Of a stretch of 5,965 nt of DNA, positions 1 through 4,805 are shown in pieces. Origin of the DNA: Chloroflexota bacterium. GTDB lineage: Bacteria; Chloroflexota; Dormibacteria; Aeolococcales; Aeolococcaceae. The notes under the pieces were generated by a model, which ran no database searches, was not told the DNA's origin, and saw only the letters and a list, made by a program, of their open reading frames with translations. The translations under genes were made by a program, and so were the position numbers. How positions within the stretch are numbered: position 1 is the first letter of the stretch; every line of letters begins with the position of its first letter. The stretch spans positions 1-5,965 of the forward strand of contig VBHE01000004.1 in assembly GCA_005889515.1 (NCBI GenBank). Direction: 5' to 3'.

Positions 1-2
1 AG

Positions 3-434
3 GCCATCGCCGAGGCCGACGCGGTGGTGGTCTGCCCCAGCAACCCGGTGATCAGCGTGGGCCCGATCCTCGCCGTGCCCGGGATCCGCGAGGCGCTGCG
101 CACCGTCCCCAACTCGATCGCGGTCACCCCGGTGGTCGCCGGACGGGCCCTCAAAGGACCGACGGTGGCGATGCTCGAGCACGCCGGCGTCGAGGCCGGG
201 CCGGCGGGCGTGGGCCGCCTCTACGCCGACTTCTGCGCGGCGATGGTGGTCGATCGCCGCGACGCCGCAGCGGTTCCCGCCGTCGAGGCGCTGGGGATGC
301 GGGCGGTCCTCGCCGAGACGGTGATGGACGGCCTCGACGCGGCGGTGGCGCTCGCCGCGACGGTGCGCGATGCGCTCGGGTTCGACGACGACGAGCCCTT
401 CCTCGCCGCCTGCGCCGGCGGGGGAGGAGCGTGA
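3..434 (+). CDS. cofD: 2-phospho-L-lactate transferase CofD, C-terminal part (5' end outside window)
   Basis: CofD (FbiA in mycobacteria) transfers the phospho-lactate, phosphoenolpyruvate or related moiety from the GDP/GMP-activated intermediate to Fo, giving F420-0 or its dehydro form, in the cytoplasm. The frame is already open at base 3, so only about the last 143 codons are present. Visible family signatures are the ADAVVVCPSNPVISVGPIL segment right at the left edge, the short VTPVVAGRALKGP stretch about 40 residues later, and the AGVEAGPAGVGRLYADF segment. The C-terminal tail, with VEALGMRAVLAETVMDG, looks complete. The gene ends in TGA at 432-434, overlapping the start of cofC (GTGATG at 431-436), so the two are translationally coupled. 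GC-rich codon use matches the following genes. Assignment rests on recalled family motifs and is strongly supported by the cofC-cofE neighbourhood. Confidence 0.9.
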   Translation, partial: AIAEADAVVVCPSNPVISVGPILAVPGIREALRTVPNSIAVTPVVAGRALKGPTVAMLEHAGVEAGPAGVGRLYADFCAAMVVDRRDAAAVPAVEALGMRAVLAETVMDGLDAAVALAATVRDALGFDDDEPFLAACAGGGGA

Positions 435-1065
435 TGAGCGGGCCGGCCCTCGTGATCCCGATCAAGGCGACCCTCGGCGCCAAGCAGCGCCTGAGCACCC
501 GCCTCGGCGGCGAGGAGCGGCGCCTGCTCGCCCTCGCGATGGCGGGGGACACCCTGCGGGTCGCCGGCCGGGCGGCGACGCCGAGGTGGCCCGGCTCGCC
601 ACCCGTCACGACATGGCGGTGGTGCGCGAGCGCGGCGCCGGCCAGAGTGCGGCGCTGCGCGCCGGGGTGGCCTGGGCGCTCGAGCGCGGCCACACCGCGG
701 TGGCCACCATCGCCGCCGACTGCGCCATGCTCGACATCGACGACCTGCTCACCCTCATGGAGAAGGCGGCGCGGCGCGGACGCTTCCTCGCCTGCGCCCC
801 GGACGCCGAGGGCAAGGGCACCAACGCCGCCGCGGTGCGTCCCCTCGACGTCGACGTCTGGCGCTTCGGCCCCAACTCGCTGGAGCGGCATCGCGCCGCC
901 GCCGAGGCCGAACGGCTGCGCTTCGAGGTGCTCGACCTGCCGTCGCTGCGCATCGACTGCGACCGCCCCGAGGACCTCCTCGGGGTGATCTCTCAGCCGC
1001 GTCCCACCGCCACCTTCCACGTGCTCCGCCAGCTCGGCCTGGCCGGGCGGCGGGCCGTCGGCTGA
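434..1065 (+). pseudogene. cofC: CofC/FbiD-type nucleotidyltransferase, broken by an internal frameshifting deletion
   Basis: CofC (FbiD) is the guanylyltransferase that activates 2-phospholactate or phosphoenolpyruvate with GTP to feed CofD. The N-terminal part starts at ATG 434 (or GTG 431, overlapping the cofD stop) and shows the nucleotide-binding LVIPIKATLGAKQRLS signature, running in one frame to about 560-570. The rest, from GGDAEVARLATRHD at about 571 to TGA 1063-1065, is in the -1 frame and carries GAGQSAALRAGV, IAADCAMLDIDDL, the GTNAAAVRP segment and FGPNSLERHR...LRIDCDRPEDL. At the junction the hydrophobic strand expected between 'DTLRVA' and 'DAEVA' (roughly 8-10 residues) is absent, so a 3n+1 base deletion is more likely than a single-base error. 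The usual DxP of the active-site loop reads DCA here. With the deletion filled, length would be about 220 residues, normal for the family. As written, the product would be truncated and probably inactive. Confidence 0.8.
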
Positions 1066-1082
1066 CCACACCCACTCCCGGG

Positions 1083-1850
1083 GTGCGCGCCGCCGGCGCG
1101 CTCGAGGTCCACGCCCTCCGTGGCGTGCCCGAGGTTCGCCCCGGCGACGACCTCGCCGCCCTGATCCTCGCCGCCGTCGGAGGCTCCGGGCTCGACCTGC
1201 GTCCCTGGGACGTGGTGGTGGTCACCCACAAGGTGGTGAGCAAGGCCGAGGGGGCGCTCGTGGACCTCGGCACGATCACCCCGTCCGCGGCGGCGATCGA
1301 TCTGGCCGGGCAGACCGGCGGCGACCCACGGGTCGTCGAGGTCGCGCTGCGCGAGAGCCGGCGGGTGCTCCGCGTCGGGCTCGGCGTGCTCGTCTGCGAG
1401 ACGAACGGCGGGCTGGTCTGCGCCAACGCCGGGGTCGATCGCAGCAACGTCCCCGACGCCGACAGCGTCACCCTGCTGCCCCGCGATCCCGACGCCTCGG
1501 CGGCCGCGCTTCGCACCGCCTGGCTCGAGGAGGCCGGCGGCGGCCCGCTCGGGGTGATCGTCTGCGACAGCTTCGGCCGCCCCTTCCGCGAGGCCCAGGT
1601 GAACGTCGCCGTGGGCGTCGCCGGGATGCCCGCGCTCACCGACCATCGCGGCCTCCTCGACGCCACCGGCCAGCTGATGCAGGCCTCGGTGCTCGCCACC
1701 GCCGACGAGATCGCCTCGGCGGCCGAGCTGGTGATGGGCAAGGTGGACGACGTCCCGGTCGCCCTGGTCCGGGGGCTGTGCTGGTCGGGGGAGGGGAGGG
1801 GCTCCGCGGAGCTCCAGCGCGACCCCGAGCGCGACCTCTTCCGCCGCTGA
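1083..1850 (+). CDS. cofE: Coenzyme F420-0:L-glutamate ligase CofE (single-domain form)
   Basis: CofE adds glutamate residues to F420-0 in a GTP- and metal-dependent reaction, the last step of F420 assembly. The 255-residue frame is the length of the single-domain enzyme, lacking the C-terminal FMN/nitroreductase-like domain of mycobacterial FbiB. Motifs seen: VVTHKVVSKAEG (residues ~46-57), ETNGGLVCANAGVDRSNV (~106-123), LLPRDPDASA (~131-140), and DSFGRPFREAQVNVAVG with ALTDHRG (~162-190), followed by ATADEIASAAELVMGK. In the GRPFREAQ stretch the common glycine before Q is alanine. Start is taken at GTG 1083, 17 bases after the cofC stop; there is no clear ribosome-binding site, so translation probably depends on readthrough from the operon. 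The stop is TGA 1848-1850. Unlike its two broken neighbours this gene is intact. Confidence 0.9.
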   Translation: MRAAGALEVHALRGVPEVRPGDDLAALILAAVGGSGLDLRPWDVVVVTHKVVSKAEGALVDLGTITPSAAAIDLAGQTGGDPRVVEVALRESRRVLRVGLGVLVCETNGGLVCANAGVDRSNVPDADSVTLLPRDPDASAAALRTAWLEEAGGGPLGVIVCDSFGRPFREAQVNVAVGVAGMPALTDHRGLLDATGQLMQASVLATADEIASAAELVMGKVDDVPVALVRGLCWSGEGRGSAELQRDPERDLFRR

Positions 1851-1879
1851 GGCGGCTGCGCTCGCCGCCGCCGGTGGCG

Positions 1880-1885
1880 TACTCT
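1880..1885 (+). promoter_or_regulatory. Possible -10 box (TACTCT) for the moaD-moaE gene
   Basis: TACTCT fits the TANNNT -10 pattern of high-GC bacteria and ends 9 bases before ATG 1895, so transcription would start at or very near the start codon (leaderless). No convincing -35 was found. The element lies in the 44-base gap after cofE, suggesting moaDE can be transcribed separately from the F420 operon. Weak evidence. Confidence 0.3.
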
Positions 1886-1894
1886 CGGGAGACG

Positions 1895-2589
1895 ATGGCC
1901 GTGGCGCTCTCCGTCCAGGTGCTCCTCTTCGCCCGCCTCCGCGAGCTCGCGGCGGCGCGCTCGCTGGAGGTCGCCGTCGCCCCCGGGGCCTCCGTCCGCG
2001 ACGTGTGGGAGGCGGCGGTCCGGCGCCACGACCGGCTGCGGGGCGCCGACGCCGGCGTGCGCGTCGCCGTCAACGAGGACTACGCCGCCTGGGACGACCC
2101 GGTGCGCTCCGGCGACTCCATCGCCTTCATCCCCCCGGTCGCCGGCGGCGCCCCGACCGCGGGCGGCCCGGGGGTGCACGTGCTGCTCACCACCGACCGC
2201 CTCGACCCCGCCGCCGCCGCGTCTGCACCTTCACCGGGGTGGTGCGCAACCACGCCGAGGGCCGCGCCGTCGAGCGCCTCGAGTACGAGGCCTACCCGGA
2301 GATGGCCGAGCCCCAGATGCGCCGCATCGGCGAGGAGGCCCTGCGCCGCACCGGCGCGACCGCGGTGGCGCTCTGGCACCGCACCGGCACCCTGGAGATC
2401 GGCGAGGCGAGCGTCGTGGTGAGCGCCTCCGCACCCCACCGCGCCGAGGCCTTCGAGGCCTGCCGCTACGCGATCGACACCCTGAAGGCCGATGTCCCGA
2501 TCTGGAAGAAGGAGCACGGCGAGGGCGGCGCGGTCTGGGTGGACGAGACCACCCGGACCCATTCCGCGCCCCCTCGGGGGGTATCCTGA
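1895..2589 (+). pseudogene. moaX: MoaD-MoaE fusion (molybdopterin synthase), frameshifted between the two domains
   Basis: Molybdopterin synthase converts cyclic pyranopterin monophosphate to molybdopterin: MoaD carries the thiocarboxylate sulfur at its C-terminal Gly-Gly, MoaE is the catalytic subunit. From ATG 1895 one frame encodes the ubiquitin-like MoaD domain (VQVLLFARLRELA at residues ~7-19, ending AFIPPVAGG at ~77-85), then a linker and the first MoaE strand, VHVLLTTDRLDPAA. From GTC 2221 the -1 frame gives the rest of MoaE: VCTFTGVVRNHAEGR, LEYEAYPEMAEPQM, APHRAEAF with the conserved His-Arg, and LKADVPIWKKE with both active-site lysines. About 8 residues normally lie between LDPAA and VCTF, so a short 3n+1 base deletion in the GCC repeat at ~2205-2221 is likely. 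MoaD-MoaE fusions are known (mycobacterial MoaX), where the MoaD tail must be freed by cleavage after the glycines. As written, only MoaD would be produced intact. The symbol is by analogy. Confidence 0.82.
2582..2587 (+). promoter_or_regulatory. Likely -10 box (TATCCT) of the tRNA-Gly gene
   Basis: TATCCT overlaps the end of the moaE frame and ends 9 bases before the first tRNA base, a normal distance for a tRNA promoter. The matching -35 region (around 2559-2564, CCATTC) is poor. If active it would transcribe the tRNA, and possibly the integrase by readthrough. Confidence 0.4.
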
Positions 2590-2596
2590 GCGCCGC

Positions 2597-2672
2597 GCGG
2601 GAGTAGCTCAGTTGGTAGAGCGCTAGCCTTCCAAGCTGGATGCCGCGGGTTCGAGTCCCGTCTCCCGCTCCA
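2597..2672 (+). tRNA. tRNA-Gly, anticodon TCC, 3' CCA encoded
   Basis: A complete cloverleaf can be drawn. The acceptor stem GCGGGAG (2597-2603) pairs with CTCCCGC (2662-2668). The D stem GCTC (2606-2609) pairs with GAGC (2618-2621). The anticodon stem CTAGC (2623-2627) pairs with GCTGG (2635-2639) with one T-G pair, around the loop CTTCCAA, with anticodon TCC at 2630-2632 reading GGA/GGG glycine codons. The variable loop is ATGCC. The T arm is GCGGG / TTCGAGT / CCCGT with one wobble pair. Discriminator T2669 is followed by encoded CCA at 2670-2672. The gene starts 7 bases after the moaE stop. An integrase gene 170 bases downstream makes this tRNA the probable integration target; its gene remains intact, as expected when an element restores the tRNA end it invades. 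Confidence 0.97.
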
Positions 2673-2692
2673 CCCTCCGACGTCGAGTTCAG

Positions 2693-2802
2693 TAGCAGCG
2701 GTTGCCTGCTCCGTCGAGGGTCTTGAAAAGGCCGTCGAAAGGCCTCAAGATGTGTGGGGCTACCGCTGATTTTGCTCGCGGAGCTGCACAAAACCGCTGC
2801 TA
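2693..2802. repeat. 11-bp inverted repeat with an additional heptamer copy; candidate integrase/excisionase arm-type sites
   Basis: TAGCAGCGGTT at 2693-2703 is matched exactly by its reverse complement at 2792-2802. The shared core CAGCGGT occurs at 2696-2702 on the plus strand and as ACCGCTG at 2762-2768 and 2793-2799, the last two in the same orientation 31 bases apart, about three helical turns. This is the spacing style of recombinase arm sites or operator repeats. The heptamer also occurs by chance elsewhere in the window (for example near 268 and 3473), so the perfect 11-mer pair is the stronger evidence. Confidence 0.5.
2721..2750 (+). repeat. Bulged hairpin between tRNA-Gly and integrase
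   Basis: TCTTG (2721-2725) pairs with CAAGA (2746-2750) and AGGCC (2729-2733) pairs with GGCCT (2741-2745), leaving an AAA bulge and a 7-base GTCGAAA loop: 10 base pairs in total. There is no following T run, so it is not a standard intrinsic terminator, although it could still limit readthrough from the tRNA. Its outer stem contains CTTGA on both strands. Confidence 0.45.
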
Positions 2803-2804
2803 AC

Positions 2805-2819
2805 AGGCTAGCGCTCTAC
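2805..2819 (-). repeat. 15-base exact inverted copy of the tRNA-Gly D-arm/anticodon-arm sequence
   Basis: AGGCTAGCGCTCTAC at 2805-2819 is the exact reverse complement of tRNA bases 2615-2629 (tRNA nucleotides 19-33, from the D loop through the 5' strand of the anticodon stem to U33). The match stops at mismatches on both sides. It sits 9 bases before the integrase Shine-Dalgarno and 2 bases after the 11-bp repeat arm. It may be part of the attachment region or an RNA element able to pair with the tRNA or with a tRNA-int cotranscript. Confidence 0.6.
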
Positions 2820-2828
2820 GCGGGGCGC

Positions 2829-2836
2829 GAGGAGGG
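2829..2836 (+). promoter_or_regulatory. Strong ribosome-binding site (GAGGAGGG) of the integrase gene
   Basis: GAGGAGGG ends 6 bases before ATG 2843, near-ideal spacing. It fixes the integrase start and contrasts with the poor or absent sites of the other genes in the window. Confidence 0.8.
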
Positions 2837-2842
2837 CCTGGG

Positions 2843-3787
2843 ATGCCGAACCTGAAGGTCGCGGCGCCGCCCGCGCCGACGCTGCTCGAGGGGCTAGTGA
2901 CCGACTACCTCGCCTCCTGCCGGGCGCGGGGCCTGGCGCCGTCGACGGTGAACCAGGCCTACGCCTACAGCCTCCAGGACGTCTTCCTGCCCTGGTGCGC
3001 CCGGGTGGGCGTCGAGACCGTCGACCAGCTGGACCAGCGGGCGCTGGACCGCTTCACCTCCGGGCTGCTCGAGGACGGCGGCAAGCGGGGGAAGCCGCTC
3101 TCCAAGGACACGGTCCACAGTTACGTGCGGGCGGTCCGGCAGTTCCTGAAGTGGGCGGCGAAGGAGGGGGAGGCAGTGAAGGGGACGCCGCAGCTGCCCC
3201 GGCTCACCCGGCGGGTGCTGGACGTGCTCTCCCGGGAGGAGATCGAGCGCCTGGAGGAAGCCGCTCCGACCGAGCGGGACAAGCTGATCATCCGGCTGCT
3301 GGCGGACACGGGGATCCGGGTCGGCGAGCTCTGCGGGCTGCGGCCCGAGGACATCGTGCGGTCGCAGGACCGGCGGACCTTCCTCAAGGTGCGGGGGAAG
3401 GGGTCGAAGGAGCGGCTGGTGCCGCTGTCACCGCCGCTGGTTCGCCGGCTGGACCGGCTACAGCGGGGGCGGACCGCTGAGACCCACAGCGATCGGCTGT
3501 TCCTGGCGCTGCGGAAGAGCCCGCATGGGGACTACCCGGCGCTCTCGACGAGCGGGGTGCTCCAGCTGATGCGCGGGGCGGCGGAGCGGGCGGGGATGAA
3601 GAAGCGGGTGCATCCCCATCTGCTCCGGCACTCGTTCGCGACCGAGGCGCTGCGGAAAGGGATGAACCCGGTGCAGCTGGCCCAGGTGCTCGGCCACAGC
3701 GGCCTCCGGATGATCGAGCACGTCTACTCGCACCTCACGGCGACCGACGCCTACGACGCGGTGATCAAGCTGCTGGTCTCCGAGTAG
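2843..3787 (+). CDS. Tyrosine recombinase / site-specific integrase (XerC/D-like)
   Basis: A 314-residue phage-integrase-family tyrosine recombinase, the usual length of XerC/XerD-type enzymes. It would cut and rejoin the element's attachment sites through a 3'-phosphotyrosyl intermediate, probably at the neighbouring tRNA-Gly. Residues ~12-112 form the SAM-like core-binding domain (YLASCRARGLAPSTVNQAY, DTVHSYVRAVRQFLKWAAKEG). The catalytic domain from ~128 (LSREEIERL) carries every active-site residue: Arg159 in TGIRVGEL, Lys186 in GKGSKER, His259 and Arg262 in HPHLLRHSF, His285 in LGHSG, and nucleophile Tyr295 in VYSHL. The start at ATG 2843 has a strong ribosome-binding site. The gene points away from the tRNA. 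A chromosomal XerC/D is possible by sequence alone, but the tRNA, the repeats and the downstream Rep-like frame favour an element integrase. Confidence 0.93.
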   Translation: MPNLKVAAPPAPTLLEGLVTDYLASCRARGLAPSTVNQAYAYSLQDVFLPWCARVGVETVDQLDQRALDRFTSGLLEDGGKRGKPLSKDTVHSYVRAVRQFLKWAAKEGEAVKGTPQLPRLTRRVLDVLSREEIERLEEAAPTERDKLIIRLLADTGIRVGELCGLRPEDIVRSQDRRTFLKVRGKGSKERLVPLSPPLVRRLDRLQRGRTAETHSDRLFLALRKSPHGDYPALSTSGVLQLMRGAAERAGMKKRVHPHLLRHSFATEALRKGMNPVQLAQVLGHSGLRMIEHVYSHLTATDAYDAVIKLLVSE

Positions 3788-3796
3788 TTGACTGGC

Positions 3797-3811
3797 CGGC
3801 CTCAGAGGCCG
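3797..3811 (+). terminator. Short GC hairpin after the integrase stop, possible weak terminator
   Basis: C-GGCCT (3797-3802), loop CAG (3803-3805), AGGCC-G (3806-3811): a 6-base-pair stem with a 3-base loop beginning 9 bases after the integrase stop codon. It lacks a T run, as many hairpins in very GC-rich genomes do. It may separate integrase and toxin-antitoxin transcription. Confidence 0.3.
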
Positions 3812-3821
3812 CCGCCCGCCG

Positions 3822-3827
3822 TACCAT
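3822..3827 (+). promoter_or_regulatory. Possible -10 box (TACCAT) giving a near-leaderless toxin-antitoxin mRNA
   Basis: TACCAT fits TANNNT and ends 6 bases before ATG 3834, so the transcript would begin at the start codon. No ribosome-binding site precedes this gene, which agrees with leaderless translation. TTGACT at 3788-3793 is too far away (28-base spacer) to serve as its -35. Confidence 0.4.
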
Positions 3828-3833
3828 CGGGGT

Positions 3834-4067
3834 ATGGACTGGCGTGAGCGAATCGTGGCGACCCCCGAGACCCTGAGCGGCGCGCCCCGCATCGCAGGCA
3901 CACGCGTCCATGTCTCGGTGATCCTCGACAACCTCGCCGCCGGCCTCAGCCCCGACCAGGTTGTCGACGAGTATCCGAGCGTCACCATCGACGACGTGCG
4001 GGCGGCCATCGCCTATGCCGCGGACCTCGCGCGCGAGGAGATGATTCTCCCCCTCACCGGTTCGTGA
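3834..4067 (+). CDS. DUF433-family antitoxin
   Basis: A 77-residue DUF433 protein, the partner of DUF5615 toxins. DUF433 proteins are small, contain a helix-turn-helix-like fold, and are thought to neutralise the toxin and repress their own operon. Visible signatures are the ATPETLSGAPRIAGTRVHVS segment (residues ~9-28), ILDNLAAGLSPDQVVDEYPS (~30-49) and TIDDVRAAIAYAADLA (~51-66), closely following the usual 'GxPxIxGTRIxVxxILxxLAxGxSxxEILxxYPxLTxxDIxAALAYA' pattern. The stop TGA 4065-4067 overlaps the toxin start GTG 4064-4066 by 4 bases, ensuring coupled translation. The start ATG 3834 is supported by the conserved N-terminus and the possible leaderless promoter just ahead. Repression by the complex is inferred from the family, not seen. 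Confidence 0.88.
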   Translation: MDWRERIVATPETLSGAPRIAGTRVHVSVILDNLAAGLSPDQVVDEYPSVTIDDVRAAIAYAADLAREEMILPLTGS

Positions 4068-4420
4068 GGCTCAAGCTCGACGAGAACCTTCCCCGGCACC
4101 TCGCGGAGCATCTGGCTGGCGAGGGTCACGACGTCGACACCGTGGGGGACGAGCACCTGATCGGCGCCGACGACGGCGCCATCCTCGTGGCCGCCACGGA
4201 TGCGGGACGCGTGCTCGTCACGCTCGATCGTGGTCTCGGCGAGAGGGCGCTCCGCAGTCGGGGTCATCGCGGCGTGGTTGTCGTCCGTCCGCCAACCCAG
4301 AGTGCGAGTGACGTCGCCGCGACCCTCGCTGTATTCCTCGCTCACCCCGAACCGCCGGACCTCGACGGGGCCATCGCGGTGGTTCAGGCGTCGCGCATGA
4401 GGATCCGGCGCCGGTCGTAG
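4064..4420 (+). CDS. DUF5615-family PIN-like toxin
   Basis: A 118-residue protein of the DUF5615 (Mut7-C/VapC45-like) PIN-like group, expected to be a metal-dependent ribonuclease held inactive by the preceding DUF433 protein. It begins with the hallmark RLKLDENLPRHLAEHL (acidic Asp6 and Glu7), followed by GHDVDTVGDEHLIGADDGAIL (~21-41, with Asp36/Asp37) and VLVTLDRGLGE (~50-60, Asp55), which together supply the acidic residues of a PIN-type site. The VVVVRPP strand (~71-77) is also typical. The gene starts at GTG 4064 inside the antitoxin stop and ends TAG 4418-4420. The module probably stabilises the mobile element. RNA target and actual toxicity are unknown; the tail RMRIRRRS is basic. Confidence 0.87.
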   Translation: MRLKLDENLPRHLAEHLAGEGHDVDTVGDEHLIGADDGAILVAATDAGRVLVTLDRGLGERALRSRGHRGVVVVRPPTQSASDVAATLAVFLAHPEPPDLDGAIAVVQASRMRIRRRS

Positions 4421-4805
4421 CAGCCGAGGTTTGACGTTTCGCCGGTTCGTGGTAGCCTGGCGTACGGACGTTCGGTGTCCCCAGGCTCCCCGGCAGCCGG
4501 CCGGGTCGGGCGGACGGGTCCCCCGGGCACCAGGAGCCCCGAGCGCGTCGGTGTGGTGACTACGGCAGCCGGCGACAGACGCTCAAGTGATGCGCCTGCG
4601 AGTGCAGGGCCGGTTTCCCCTGGGAAGGAGGGCGTGAGAAGGCCCAACCCCGACGCTGAAGCCACCGGCGGGGGAGAGGGCCACTGTCCCCGGTGATGCG
4701 GTGCCGGAGCAAGCCGCCGCCATCGGGCTGAAGCACGACGACGCCGCGCCCCGCGCGGGTCGGTTCGTGGAGCGGTCGCGGCGCCGCGCGGGCACCTCGG
4801 GGACA
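4421..4805 (+). other. GC-rich segment able to fold, between toxin and Rep frame; no convincing gene
   Basis: This 385-base stretch opens with the promoter at 4431-4458. Behind it are several possible hairpins. CCTGC (4595-4599) / GCAGG (4604-4608) closes a GAGT tetraloop. GGGCC (4607-4611) with GGCCC (4641-4645) encloses TTCC (4615-4618) / GGAA (4623-4626). CACC (4663-4666) with GGTG (4692-4695), stacked on GGGGA (4671-4675) with TCCCC (4687-4691), encloses the purine run GGGGGAGAGGG (4670-4680). A 73-codon frame from GTG 4475 to TGA 4696 exists but has Pro/Gly/Arg-rich composition and no ribosome-binding site. The segment could be a structured 5' leader or a small RNA, but such GC-rich DNA folds easily, so function is not shown. 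Confidence 0.4.
4431..4458 (+). promoter_or_regulatory. Sigma70-type promoter, TTGACG-16-TAGCCT
   Basis: TTGACG (4431-4436) and TAGCCT (4453-4458) are separated by 16 bases, the best -35/-10 pair seen in the window. It begins 10 bases after the toxin stop and points right, toward the Rep-like frame. Transcription would start near 4465, giving a leader of roughly 240-340 bases depending on which Rep-frame start is used. Confidence 0.6.

Noticed and set aside
540..590. Programmed -1 frameshifting as the explanation for cofC (and likewise moaE near 2210)
   Set aside because: No X-XXY-YYZ slippery heptamer is evident, and several conserved residues are missing at both junctions, which recoding would not cause.
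151..1071. Long minus-strand open frame opposite cofD/cofC (306 codons)
   Set aside because: Arg/Pro-rich, low-complexity composition typical of the antisense of GC-rich genes; overlaps clearly recognisable plus-strand proteins.
755..2179. Minus-strand open frame of 474 codons opposite cofC, cofE and moaD
   Set aside because: Covers three recognised plus-strand genes and has no family motif; a GC-driven shadow.
4475..4696. 73-codon frame starting GTG just after the promoter
   Set aside because: Pro/Gly/Arg-rich, no ribosome-binding site and no recognisable motif; more likely part of an untranslated leader.
4057..4770. Repeated 10-mers around CCGGTTCGTG (4057-4066, 4442-4451) and CGGTTCGTGG (4443-4452, 4761-4770)
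   Set aside because: Ten-base repeats are expected by chance in a 6-kb GC-rich sequence; no consistent spacing or symmetry.
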